This document shows, one piece after another, positions 11,958 through 22,420 of a stretch of 64,000 bases of DNA (positions within the stretch are counted from its first letter, which is position 1; each line of letters opens with the position of its first letter). This DNA is from Haemaphysalis longicornis. Its lineage: Eukaryota > Arthropoda > Arachnida > Ixodida > Ixodidae. Both the position numbers and the translations under genes were made by a program. The DNA is taken from the NCBI GenBank assembly GCA_013339765.2, contig JABSTR010001152.1:1-64000 (forward strand), given 5' to 3'. A model generated the notes under the pieces. That model was not told the origin of the DNA. It saw only the letters and a list, made by a program, of their open reading frames with translations, and ran no database searches.

Positions 11958-12202
11958 CAGTAAAATGTGCTGTTGGGCTAGTTGGTGCACTATGAATTAC
12001 GAAAATTGCGCTAACTGAACATACATTGGAAGGAAGACAAACAATTTGCAAGTCACAACTATTTGTTTTCAGGAAAAGAAGTTGCCTTACTATCTACTTT
12101 CATGGTTTTATGTCATGTAGAAGCCTATTTAGGGCAATTTCTTTCCCTGAAAATAAATAATTGTGAGTTGCGCATTGTTTGTCTTCCTTCCTCTGTATAT
12201 TG
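11958..12202 (+). mobile_element. GGGCTAGTTGGY hairpin element, copy 3 (3' arm cut short)
   Basis: Starts CAGTAAAATGTGCT then GTTGGGCTAGTTGGTGCA, closely matching copy 1 including ATGAATTACGAAAATTGCGC. The 5' arm runs to about 12078 and the 3' arm from about 12146 (CCTGAAAATAAATAATTGTG) to TCCTCTGTAT near 12200. The loop contains its own inverted repeat AAAGAAGTTGCC / GGGCAATTTCTTT. The 3' arm ends early, where a segment starting TGTCACGTGGCC begins, so no flanking duplication can be read. Confidence 0.6.
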
Positions 12203-12800
12203 TCACGTGGCCAAAGACGACGCAGTTGTCTTCAAGGAAAACAAGTTTATTGGAGCGAACTTGTGCTCCCCTAACAACTCGAAGAATACACGGCGGCGAA
12301 GCAGCAGTCAACAAAGTGACGTGCGAAGGCAAGCGTCCGTCTGCTCTGCAGGCTTTTATCTTTCGGCGCGAGTGTTTCGCGAACCGTCGATTTACATCTA
12401 GAACATTGTATATCAAAGAAGATTATGCGAGGCTAGTGACGTTGGCGCAAAACGCTCTCCGTATCAGAATAAGATAACCAGTGTGGCATAAAAATAAGAA
12501 TGGAACAGGCGCTTCGCTTGGGACACAGATAACACAGCCGGCCGCGGCCGGGCAGTAAAAACAAAACATAAACAAACAAACCCAATGCTTAGTTCGCGGA
12601 AGTATCCAGTTAGCGTCTTAAAACGACATTTGCAACGAAGTGAGCAGATACGCGGCCAATTTTTAAAGCGAAAGCTTTCTTAGTGGTTCCGCTGACGTCT
12701 TGTCAAACAACTAATGCGTTTCTTCATTGAGCGGATCAGTCGACAGAAAATATCTGATAAGATCTCTGGACAACAGGGTGCGTGCGTGAAACCGGGTTTT
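12203..12800. other. Intronic; possible LTR remnant
   Basis: A segment begins TGTCACGTGGCC and includes AACAAGTTTATTGG, resembling a reverse-oriented LTR polyadenylation region. No partner LTR or retroviral-type protein is present nearby, so this is only a suggestion. Confidence 0.25.
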
Positions 12801-13930
12801 CATAATGCCAAAACGGCTACTCGAAGATCTCGAAAACAGGACGCTTCTAGATAAAACAATACGCGCATTGATCATGAAGGAGTACAATAGTATCCCTTTA
12901 TTGCATAAACCACGTATCAGTGTACGTTTAGATCGTTTGCACATGCGTTTACATGTTGCGCGAAACCTTGATAAAGCGCGACGTGACCATTATACAGCCT
13001 GTTTACGCCAATGTTGGGAAATAAAGCAAAATGTTGAAATAATTAGACTCTTTATTGAATTACACCACTTCCCAAGACTCCACTCATACCATTCGAGAAA
13101 ACGGCATGCGACTTTCGGGAAAGCCTCTTGCCGGTGCCTTTATTCTTTCATTTAGTGAGGATGTACAAAGTTTAAATGTTCAAAACGACCTTCAAAATTT
13201 CTGTCACGTAGATAATTCTATATTTCTTTATCCTGTAAGACATAGTGAAGTAAATCATAGTAGGGCTGAACAATAGTGGCGCCCCTGATATTGACGATGT
13301 ACAATTAAAACGCTTAAGATCCCCTATTTCTTTTCGGACAAAATACATTCCTTACATATTTATTTGTCCACCAGCCAAGGATTTTTTTCCTTCAAGAATG
13401 CAGACCGCTCGATAGGCAGTGCTTTTCAAGAAAGGAGACAAAAATGATATGAGAAAATAAAGACTAGTTTCTATTCTTCCAGCACTCGCAAAAGCCCTTC
13501 AAAAACAGATCAAAACGCTTCACTAGATACGACCAAAAACGTAAAAATAGCATCGGAACGAAGTTTGCTCTTATAGATTAAAAGGAAGATATCAACTGGA
13601 CCGACAAAAACATGACATTAGTCTATTTATTGATTTAGCGAACGCATTTAAAAAGCCATAATTTCCTAGTACGGAAGCTAGAGCGTGGTGTGGGAGCCTC
13701 TTAAATGTTATCTCGAAGAACGCCAACAAATCGTAACCTTGGGTGGGCTCCTGTCAGACCCTCGTGGAATAAAAACTGGAGTACCACATTCGCGCCGAAA
13801 TCACAGCTGTCACTTTTTTCCGTCCACTCGGCAGTCCAGTCACTGCACCATTTCCGCAATAATCACTTCAGCAGCGCCCTCACTGACAACGCAAAATCGA
13901 TTCGTTTCAAACTACCTCTGCTCCACTAGA
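12800..13930 (+). pseudogene. Degenerate non-LTR retrotransposon (reverse transcriptase)
   Basis: Translated across frameshifts and stops, the region follows a LINE reverse transcriptase. About 13410-13500 reads like the finger region (LFKKGDKNDMRK followed by RLVSILPALAKALQK). About 13655-13795 reads like the palm approach (HNFLVRKLERG, CYLEERQQIVTL, GIKTGVP). The open frame at 12805-13155 contains LDKARRDHYTACLRQ, resembling the segment upstream of the RT in CR1-type LINEs. The YADD motif and 3' end are not found. It is an old, truncated, non-functional copy in an intron. Confidence 0.55.
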
Positions 13931-13935
13931 GCGGT

Positions 13936-14070
13936 ATACCGTGACGTCACCGGAAGCGACGTTACACCCGCATGTTACATCACTCGTGTTCATGGCATTA
14001 GTGCTGGCGTCACTTCTGGTATGGAGTCCCGCGTGTTTTGCATTCCCCACCTCTCCAGTAACGGACACTT
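13936..14070 (+). repeat. Dispersed repeat related to 7090-7235
   Basis: Shares ordered motifs GTGACGTCACCGG, GCGACGTTAC, GGCATTAGTG and GGCGTCACTTCTGGTAT with the earlier copy. No coding function is visible. Confidence 0.4.
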
Positions 14071-14238
14071 TCACGTGACGTCGCCTTCAGATGGCCTTCG
14101 GCGGCTACAACGTGAGCTTGTCGCGCTTCCTCCGAACTGGGACTTCATTCCGCGGAGACAATGAGACCTGCAAGTGATATCTACGTTTATTACTGACCCC
14201 GGCGCGAAAATGCGGACATTTAAGCGTAGGTTCCTCAC

Positions 14239-14279
14239 CTTGTTTCTGAAGTGTAGTAGCTGCGCCAGCGACAGCTGCA
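14239..14279 (-). CDS. Candidate CEP290-like exon (fourth listed), weak
   Basis: A 41-nt segment is bounded by a TGTTTAG acceptor and a GTGAGG donor. If the previous exon ends in phase 1 at 17277, joining gives MQLSLAQLLHFRNK in frame, and it ends in phase 0 as the next exon at 11532-11585 requires. Phase compatibility and position are the only support. Residue similarity to CEP290 is poor and the acceptor pyrimidine tract is weak. The human protein has more residues here than this exon supplies, so another or different exon may exist. Confidence 0.3.
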
Positions 14280-14939
14280 CTAAACATCAGCAGAGCACAT
14301 CAGGACATAGGAAATGGGTCTAAAGAAGTCCCAACGGGAGAACAAGAAACGAAATTCACTCAATTTTAAGTTACAACCCTGGCATTGCGCCGGGCGTGGA
14401 TGCGCTAGGGCGAGATGGCAAGCGCCTAAGCAGCGATCATAGGATGGTTGGGTGCAAAATAAGTGGAATGCCAAAAGAGAAAGAGAAAAACTAGCGAAAC
14501 GTAGGAAACCCACTACGGAGTCAGTAAGGGTGTAAAATAAACCTTCAGGACAAATTCGCGCTTGACCCCGTCGACAACGAGGAATTATAGACAGGCTAAA
14601 TCGCCACCTAACGACGCCAAAGACAAAGTCAGCAGCAGCTGTTGGAGAAGCAGCATGTGGAAAACAAACTAAAAAGCTGACTCAGAAAGCGAACCAACTT
14701 ATTGCGAAACGCAAGAACATGAAATTGTAAAGTACGGCGGTCCAAGTTGAATTACCGGAGCTGTAGAAATTCTTTAACAGAAGTAAAACGAACGACACCC
14801 GTTCGTTGTAGTGAAAAGAAACATTGTAGTGAAGAAGTAACCTCGAGGCCACAAAGACGAAGCTGGCTATGGGCAGAGACAAGATGTACACACTCAGAGC
14901 CGAGCAGGGTAACATTACGCACAGTATGGGCGAGATGAT

Positions 14940-16700
14940 AAAAGTGGCGGAATGATTCTACACCAAGACACACGCCAGATACCTCGGAACAGGGGAAACA
15001 ACTGAGCCTACCGGATTAGCTTGTGATGTGCCGCCAATAACTAAAGAGGAAGTACAAACGGCTCTCAAGGGCACTAAAAGAGAAAAATCTGCAGGCGAGG
15101 ATGGCATAACTGTGTACTTCTTAAAAGACGGTGGCGACGTTATGCTGGACAAGCTCGATGAAATATTCTCACAACGCATCAAGACTATAAAGTACCCATA
15201 CCGTGGAAAAATACCGACATAGTTCTGATTCACAAGGAGAAGATTGTTAATAAAGGCTTGTTTAGGGGCTAGTTGGCATTCGATATTAACGTGCGCTGTT
15301 AATATCGCAGGTTAATATCGAATTCAAGAAGATTGTTACCCGAATAAGCGCGACAGCTTACATTTGCAGCAACCCAGAAAGCAGGTTGAGTTTAAAAAAG
15401 AATACTCTACATTAGATCACATCCGTGTCCCTAACCAAGGAGTACAGAAATCCGCAGTGCATGATAAATCCTTAATAAAGCAATAAGTAATAAATAATAA
15501 ATGCGCTGGTGGTTTTCTATAATCATGAACCAGTAACAACTCGCCCAAGCTTGCCATCTTGGTATAAATCCTTTTAGATGACACTTGTAGTTTATGAAAA
15601 AGCATTTGATTCAACAGCAGTGCTGAAAGCGTTTAAGGGCCATGGAATACAGGAGACCGACTCTTAGACGACATATACTATGGACGTAAGTACGGGATAT
15701 TGCTTACTTCCCGATCTGAAAAAAGTGCGAGAAGGAGATACCATCTCGCCAAAACTGTACACACAATATGTGGAGGGGGCATTCAGGAAGCTTGTGAGGG
15801 AAAACACAGGGTTACGGATAAACGGATACGGATACTTGAGCCATTTGAGATTTGCAGACGACCGCCGTCTTGCTAGGCGAGTCTGCAGAACAGCTTGAGG
15901 AACTAAATACAGAGTCTAAAAATAAATATGACCAAAGTAACGTTGGATAACCATACCGAAAGCGTCCTGTTCAGCATGTGTAACGAAACTCTGGAACAGG
16001 TTGAAGAATACAAGTAACTTGGACATGTGGTCAGTGCTGATCCCAACAACGAGAAGGAAATCTGGCGCAGAAGAGGACTGGGTTGGGGTGCACTCGACAA
16101 TCACTTGCAAGTAATGAAAAGTAGGCTACCTCTATCTCTAAAAAGGCATGACTGAAGGAATCAATGACATCATTATTCAGAAGAACGGGTGCTGTTAAGG
16201 CACCCGCCAGGTGAGCAATCAATGCATTCTGCCGGTGACTGCATACTGAGCGGAAATCTGCCACCTTACTCAGCAACTAGAAAGCAAACCAAGATCCGCC
16301 CAATGTGCTATGGAACGAATAATGATAGGAGAAAACGTTTGATGTGAATAATGATGGGAATACTGATAAGGTAACGCTACGGACAGGAAACGAGCAACCT
16401 GGATTAGGGGGCACAGTCGAGTGGAAGATATCATAGTTGAAATTAAAAACAAAAAATTGGTTTGGGTTCGCCTTGTAGTGCGATGAACAGACATGAGGGT
16501 AACAGAATTGATACTGAGAGACGCGGGAGCAGGAGACGAGGCTGGCCATTAACTCGATAAAGGGACTAAATATTCGGAGCCGAAATTTGGAGCCAAAGAA
16601 TGGCTCGCGCAGCGCAGGACAGGAGGGGCTGAAGGTCAGTAGGAAAGGCCTTCGTCCTGCGGTGGACCTAAATAGGCTGTTCTTGTTGTTGGTGATGATA
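14940..16700 (+). pseudogene. RTE-like LINE reverse transcriptase, decayed
   Basis: The RT can be followed through many frameshifts. PPITKEEVQTALKGTK and EKSAGEDGITVYFLK occur near 15030-15120, then a GFR-like segment ending EYSTLDHI near 15390-15420, VYEKAFDS near 15590, REGDTISPKLYTQYVEGAF near 15730-15790, and LRFADD at about 15850. A LINE C-terminal region resembling GRRIGLGW...LPLSLKRK and RSRGRP follows to about 16610. The FADD catalytic motif is intact but stops surround it. The RT is interrupted at 15250-15326 by a hairpin element. It ends near GTTGTTGGTGATGATAAG, a short trinucleotide-like tail. It lies on the strand opposite to the host gene. Confidence 0.75.
15250..15326 (+). mobile_element. 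GGGCTAGTTGGY hairpin element, copy 4, inside an RTE
   Basis: A 77-bp insert is flanked by a perfect 12-bp repeat AGAAGATTGTTA (15238-15249 and 15327-15338). It reads ATAAAGGCTTGTTTA, then GGGGCTAGTTGGC, then an arm ATTCGATATTAAC, a short loop, and arms GTTAATATCGCAG and GTTAATATCGAATT. Removing the insert and one repeat rejoins the RTE sequence between its finger domain and the AGFR region. This is the cleanest evidence that the family is mobile. Confidence 0.8.
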
Positions 16701-17276
16701 AGAGCACCTTCCTGCCACGGGTGGCGGGTCGGCCGCGTTGTTATTCTGTTTACCTTAGTGGGCCTCTCTTCCACCACAATCCACCATACTGATCCCCCCG
16801 ACTGTGAAACTAAGGACGTGCACAAATGTGCAACGACCTGTGACGAGGTCACTATACGTCATAGTCCTGCTACCCTGCCATGGTAATTCCGATTGAGCAG
16901 TGAATTGGGACCGCCCCTGTGGTTACCGAAAGGAAAGTGCACGCTACTGTATCATATCGAAGATTTTGTACCATATCGAAGATACCTAGTGATTTTGGCC
17001 TTTTTATTGTAGACCCCAATAACTGACCGACAGAACGAAATTTTAACCTGGAGATGATGCTGCCGGCGGCCAAACGTTATATACGCCTCGAAGAAGGAAA
17101 TCTCCCATCGAATCCTTGCAGCAAGGGCTGTCTTATTTGTAATGACACCCGAGCGAGGTTCGCCCAGTCCACCCTCTTTTAGAATCAAAAAGCATAGCAC
17201 TTAGCAACGCTTTAAGAAGGCGTGCGGCAAACGAAGGTTCTGCACGAGGAGAGCACTTTTCCTCTGAAAGTGATAC

Positions 17277-17343
17277 TAGCCTGTGACCGATGATGCAGCC
17301 TGGTAGCTTCTTCTGCCGCCGACTCTGCCTCGGAGATGCGCAT
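17277..17343 (-). CDS. CEP290: CEP290-like gene, exon (third listed)
   Basis: Acceptor TTTATTTCAG. The exon begins in phase 0 and reads MRISEAESAAEEATRLHHRSQA. It matches the human CEP290 segment MKAQEVELALEEVEKAGEEQ that directly follows SLMK, and the preceding tick exon ends HIMK. The donor is uncertain. GTATCA at 17271-17276 gives 67 nt ending in phase 1 (used here); an alternative GTCACA gives 56 nt. A 9.4-kb intron filled with repeats separates it from the previous exon. Confidence 0.65.
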
Positions 17344-17857
17344 CTGAAATAAACGAAATATCGCAAGTCAGCCGTAACCCCCTGAAACATCTCCCTACAG
17401 TTCATAGGTTAATCAGTAGAGGCACTCAAAATATATCTTTTCGCATTTGCCACACACCAAACCAGCCGTGTTTGAACTTCCTGGAACGGTCACAGGCGAG
17501 AAAAGTTAATATCTGGATACCTATTTCTGGAAAAGTAATATCTGGAAAAGTACTGTTAGTTAACGCCCAATGATGGCGCGCTAATAAGTGCAGAGCACTT
17601 TAGAGTCGTCGTAGCTCGCTGTAAAGGTCGATGTCAAGTGACTGCCGGAATCAGGCGGCGCAGCTAGATAACGGACCCGGCGTACCCGTCGCAGGAAGTC
17701 CCGCAGAGGCTTCCAAAAACACGAGGTTTAAAGAGTCGTAACAGGTCGAAACTCGTGAACCGCTGGCGCTTGTCGTGTATCCCCGTTGTATAGCGTAAAT
17801 AAAACCGCAGGTACATTGGAAGCAAAATTTATCTAATTAATGCTCAGCGCCCGCGTT

Positions 17858-18096
17858 TGATTGATTGGAGGGTTTAACGCGCCGACGCTACGCAGGCGAT
17901 GAGGCGCGCCGTAGTGGAGGGCTCCGGATTAATTTTGACCACCTGGGGATCTTTAACGAGCGCCGAAATCTCGAGCACACGGGCGTTTTTGCTTTTCGCA
18001 TCCATCACAAAAGCTGCCTCCGCGGCCCCGAATCGAACCCGTGTCCTCGTGCTCTGCAGCACGACGCCTTAGCCATTGAGCCACCGCGGCGGGTCT
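17858..18096 (-). mobile_element. tRNA-derived SINE of tick type
   Basis: On the minus strand it starts CGCCGCGGTGGCTCAATGGC with a pol III A box (TGGCTCAATGG) and continues to a B box GGGTTCGATTC. The body contains GTTAAAGATCCCCAGGTGGT and ends GGCGCGTTAAACCCTCCAAT. I recall this arrangement from abundant tick SINEs (Ruka-like), but the exact family cannot be confirmed here. It is a main reason for calling the source a tick. Confidence 0.75.
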
Positions 18097-18698
18097 GCGT
18101 TCATTTGGGTTGGTTTTGACGATAGTAAGCAAAAACAAAACGTTCAATGGGTTGGTTTTGACGATAGTAACAAAAAAAAAAGGAAAAGTGGGAGTAGAAC
18201 ACCGGCACGTGCGGGAGGAAAAGGCAGGGGGCGGCGAGCACTGAAGAGGCGGGAAATTTGAATTTCATTGGGTGGTAGCAGTGAGCGAATAATGGCGCTA
18301 CAGCCCACAATGATGAATGACTGCTCTGCACATCCGGCAGCTTTCACGTTGAGTGGATTTTGACTTGCTTGGAAAGAAATCACACTATTTGTGCGTTCTT
18401 ATTCATATTTTCGTGTTCGCGTTTAATTTCTCCAAGACTGTACATGAAAATAAACTTTGTGAAAGAAGTCGCGAAAAAAAGACAGCGACGCAGAATAGAA
18501 GCTGCACGGGACAACGCGCGTCACCCTCTGTATCTTCCATTCTGCGTCGCCGTCCCCTTTCGCGCCCAGAATGTGGCTGCCGTGGCAGCCACAGGCCACA
18601 GCCGTAGCTGCAGTGGAGCCAAATGACATTTGGTCCAAATGACATTCGGACGCTAGTGTAGCAGGGGTATTAGACGCAAGTAACTCCTCCCTTCTTAG

Positions 18699-18732
18699 TA
18701 GTAGTAGCAGTAGCAGTAGCAGTAGCAGTAGC

Positions 18733-18785
<53 letters not shown>

Positions 18786-18843
18786 TAGCAGTAGTAGCAG
18801 TAGCAGTAGTAGTAGTAGTAGTAGTAGCAGTAGTAGCAGTAGC

Positions 18844-18887
<44 letters not shown>

Positions 18888-18915
18888 TAGTAGTAGTAGT
18901 CGTAGTAGTAGTGGT

Positions 18916-18948
<33 letters not shown>

Positions 18949-19012
18949 ACAGTAGTAGTGGTGTAGTAGTAGTAGTGGTAGTAGTAGTAGTAGTAGTAGT
19001 GGTGGTGTAGTG
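18699..19012. repeat. (AGT)n microsatellite, imperfect
   Basis: About 310 bp of AGT units with AGC, GGT and CGT variants. It directly adjoins the 3' end of an RTE-like LINE on the minus strand, so it is probably an expanded LINE tail. The poly-tyrosine/threonine open frame across it is an artefact. Confidence 0.9.
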
Positions 19013-19240
19013 CACTTTCTTCGTCATCCTCACCAGCCTATCTACGCCCACTGCAGGGCAAAGCCCTCTCCCATTATTCGCCAATTACCCCGGTCCTGTG
19101 CTAGCTGCGACTGATTTATCCCCGCAAACTTCTTGCTCTCATCTGCCCATCTAACTTTCTGCCGCCCCCTGCAACGCTTGCCTTCTCTAGGGATCCACTC
19201 TGTTACCCTCAATGACCAACGGTTATCTTAGTCACGTACA
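19013..19240 (-). mobile_element. RTE-like LINE 3' untranslated end
   Basis: The segment CACCAGCCTATCTACGCCCA, CTGCAGGGCAAAG and CTCCCATTATTC recurs at 49761-49815 as the start of another minus-strand RTE copy whose RT can be read. This copy is therefore a 5'-truncated insertion of the same family. It runs to TGTTACCCTCAATGACC and stops without any RT sequence. Confidence 0.7.
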
Positions 19241-19439
19241 GAGATATCACTATACATTATAGGCTTTCCTAACAGATATATCCGCCACGCCATAAATCCC
19301 TCACAACAGAGAAAGAAACGTCCCTTAGGCAGAAAAGACAACTTTCACGTTTGAACGTAGGGCCACTCTTTAAAGCAAAGCTTTCTACCTCTACCCCCAA
19401 GGGTTCTGTTGCGACCCTTGGTGTCAATAGGAAACTCCC

Positions 19440-19542
19440 GCGAATAAGTAAAAGAAGTTACCGGCACCACCAGGAATCGAACCTTGAACAAATGGAGAAA
19501 CGGAGCGAAAGTCCGTTGTCTTACCGATTGAGCTACGAGCCC
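19440..19542 (-). repeat. tRNA-like sequence (Glu-type anticodon loop), SINE head or decayed tRNA
   Basis: On the minus strand the A box GTAGCTCAATCGG and B box GGTTCGATTCC are intact. The anticodon stem ACGGA/TCCGT encloses a 7-base loop CTTTCGC, giving TTC if read as a tRNA. The acceptor stem does not pair and the variable region is long, so a functional tRNA is unlikely. It directly follows the poly(A)-like tail of the L1/Tx1-type LINE on the same strand. Confidence 0.45.
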
Positions 19543-19588
19543 ACTTTTTTTTTCTTTATTACCTTTTTTTGCTACAAATCAACATGCG

Positions 19589-20038
19589 TCAACGCCGGAT
19601 TAAAAACCGCCGCCCATACTTTGGTTGGCTGAAAGATTTAAAATAAACATGAAATGTTGACAGCTCTTCCAATACACATAAGCATTCCAGTTCAGGTTCC
19701 AGCAAACGATACACTTCAAGTAGACTGGTTACACTTTGTGAGAAATACTTGCTCACCGTCATAGCATTCACATCACAGTGGCGCACGGCCATACGGGAGC
19801 GCCAAATTGCGTGCAACCCTAGGATCATTATCATGTCGTACGGCACTTCATCCGTTTCGAGTGCCAAGAAACGTATCCCATGCGGCGTTACAGGAAGATC
19901 TTTCTTTATCGTTCTCTGTAGAACATCCCAGAAAAAGATGGCGTCCCAGCACTCTATGAAAACGTGTTCAATGCTTTCGGGTTTTTTGCACAAAGTGCAC
20001 GTTGAGGACCAGCCAAGGAAAAGCCTTTTTTCCTCCAT
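19589..20038 (-). pseudogene. L1/Tx1-like ORF2, C-terminal cysteine domain
   Basis: The peptide carries CTLCKKPESIEHVFIECWDA, a CxxC...HxxxxC arrangement typical of the domain after the RT in L1 and Tx1 elements. WDVLQRTIKKDLPV and ILGLHAIWRSRM follow. This domain probably binds the element RNA or target DNA during integration. It is separated from the RT by frameshifts. Confidence 0.65.
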
Positions 20039-20550
20039 CCATGTGCCAACGGAAAGTTGCCGGTGTGCAGCTTAAAGAAAAATGTTTTTACCGCGGCGGG
20101 GACTACCATATTTTTAACCCGCAACAAAACATCTTGGCCACCGCCTGCCCCCATACAATGAACGATACAGAGGTACTGGAAAGAGCATTTCGTTCAAGTT
20201 TTTTATTAATGTTTTCCTCGATACATTCGCCAAATACTCCATGGTAAATCTAACGGACAGAAATTTGAAAAGATTGCACCACTTCTTTCCAGTAGCCCTT
20301 AACGACATATGTTTCATTGCTTGTTGACACAATAAAGCCTGGAATTACGTTTGATAGTGCAGTTTGTACGTAAATCCTCAAGAATGGATGTTTTACGCCC
20401 CGCAATAGCAAAAAACGGTTCAAAATCTACCTTACGAAAACATGGGCCAATCCAACACCGCCTTGCCTCAGAGTTACTCAATAACTTGCCTTACAGGCCG
20501 AAAAAGATTACTTCTGGTCATGTGTAGCGTTGAATTCAATTCAATTCAAT

Positions 20551-21282
20551 TCATTTATTCAGCATTCTAACAATGAACAACACGAATGCTAGGGCAAGGA
20601 CAAAAAGCCACGTAGAAACCCACGTAGAACCCCAAATAAACACAGCAAAAACACGATGTATCTTTTGCACTTGCGTTCGGGAACAGTGTATCGCTTGCAG
20701 CACATACCACAGTTTCGCGAGAAGAAAAAGATTACACAATGTGGCGCGCGCAAATACAGATAGCGCGTGCCCTCCCCACTTTGCCACTTTCTCGCGCACT
20801 TTTTCTGTTTCCGCTTCCCAGTACTCATTGCTACTCGCACAGCTGTCCAACGGTACTCCTAGATACCGCGTCGGCATCACTGCCCACCTGACATTTGCAA
20901 AAACCCGCGGCGTTGTTTCCCACCCACCATGCCAACAACCATCACATTGTGTCCAGTTCACTGCACTTGCTGTTACATTACAAAACTGTTTAGTTACATT
21001 GATCCCTTCTGTGATACTTTGCTTATATTCACAAAAAAGCGCCACATCTTCTGCGCACGTTAACAACTTCACTTCGCTTGAGTGAAGATGAAACCCAGTT
21101 ATTTCAGCATCGTTGATAACTTTCAAACAGTAAGGCTCCAAGAAAATACAAAAAAGTAGGGGTGAAGCCGGACACCCTTGTCGGACAGAAGACAATACTG
21201 GGATATTTTCTGTCACCTCCTTATTAATTACAAACTGCGTGAAGCATTCACGATAGGCCATGCGCACTCCTTCTTTGACCAC
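20551..21282 (-). pseudogene. L1/Tx1-like ORF2, reverse transcriptase palm and thumb
   Basis: Contains VRQGCPASPLLFCIFLEPYC (motif before the active site), then LLTCAEDVALF where an active enzyme has FADD or YADD. The first catalytic aspartate is replaced by glutamate and the aromatic residue by cysteine, so this copy should not polymerise. PTRYLGVPL and the thumb motif (WGGHALSVFARATL) follow. A second open frame, 21357-21620, carries the finger region (TVLIPKADD, YRPITLANIDYNILMKVIAQ). Confidence 0.75.
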
Positions 21283-21793
21283 ACTACCAACATTTATGTT
21301 CCAAAATAGTCGAATATATCATGGCACACTCTGTCGAACGCTTTCTCATAGTCGATTTAGAGCATAGCAACTTTGCGACCATACAGATCGCAACTTTCCA
21401 GTACTGTACGGGCTACATGAATATTGATTCCACACGTCTGGTGCGGTCCAACAACACTTGTAATAACCCTTTGTAATCTTTGTGCTATGACTTTCATGAG
21501 TATATTGTAGTCAATGTTAGCTAACGTTATTGGACGATAGCCAGTGACCGACTGCCTTTTACAGCAATCGTCAGCTTTCGGTATTAGCACAGTCTGCGTA
21601 CGTGAGAACGATGGAGGCAAAACACCAGTGTCGTACGCCTCGGCAAATACATGAAAAAGGAAAATTGCTACGCTGTCAGTAAAATGCCTTTAAAATTCTG
21701 CGCTCAGTCCATCAGGGCCTGCCGTTTTACTCTTTTTTGAATCTGAAATTGCCTCTTCGATTTCTCTTAATGCCACGGCTCTTCTAATTCTTC

Positions 21794-22295
21794 TCAAACA
21801 TCATCCTCTAAACGAGGCATTAGTGAAAGGAAATCGTCTTTAAAATCCTGAATTCTCGGGGACGCGGGCCTGAAAAGCTCGGTATAATGCTCAACGAATG
21901 CCCGCTTTATTACCTCCCGCTCATAGGTCAGCTCTCCTTGCCACACAATCCCTTCAATTGCATTACCTTTTGCGTATTTCTTTTCGTCACTTAAGTAGGC
22001 GTTTCTTTTTGTCACTTAAGTAGGCGTTTCTTTTCGTCACTCTAGTAGGAGTTTCCCCAGCCAGAAACCTTTCTCCTATCGCGCTCACCGTTGCTCCTTG
22101 AAATCGCTCTTTATCTAGAGCTTTGAGCTTGCTTTTTATCAGCGCTATGTTTTCAATAAACACACCCGGCCTTTCACATTCAAGGATTAGTAGATGCCTC
22201 AGATTATTTCGAAGCTTAGATTCTTCTTCTCTTTCTAAACGAGTCAAAACTGTCCCCCGCTCTATCGCACACATTTTGCTATCTTGCTTAAACAA
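21794..22295 (-). pseudogene. L1/Tx1-like ORF2, linker between endonuclease and RT
   Basis: Two overlapping open frames cover the coiled linker region of ORF2. A 25-bp unit is present three times in tandem (21981-22005, 22006-22030, 22031-22055), so VTKRNAYLSD occurs twice in different frames. Because 25 is not a multiple of three, the expansion shifts the frame. Confidence 0.6.
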
Positions 22296-22420
22296 CTCCC
22301 ATCTTCTCCACCAGATTTCTTTTTCCAGCCTTGTGTTGCTGTCAAAACTTTTTCACCGCCTCAGGAAACTTCTCATCTTTTAATATTTTCGCATTCAACT
22401 TCCATAAATTCAAGTCAAAC

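Noticed and set aside
18695..19084. 129-residue open frame rich in Tyr and Thr
   Set aside because: It is the translation of the AGT microsatellite on the minus strand.
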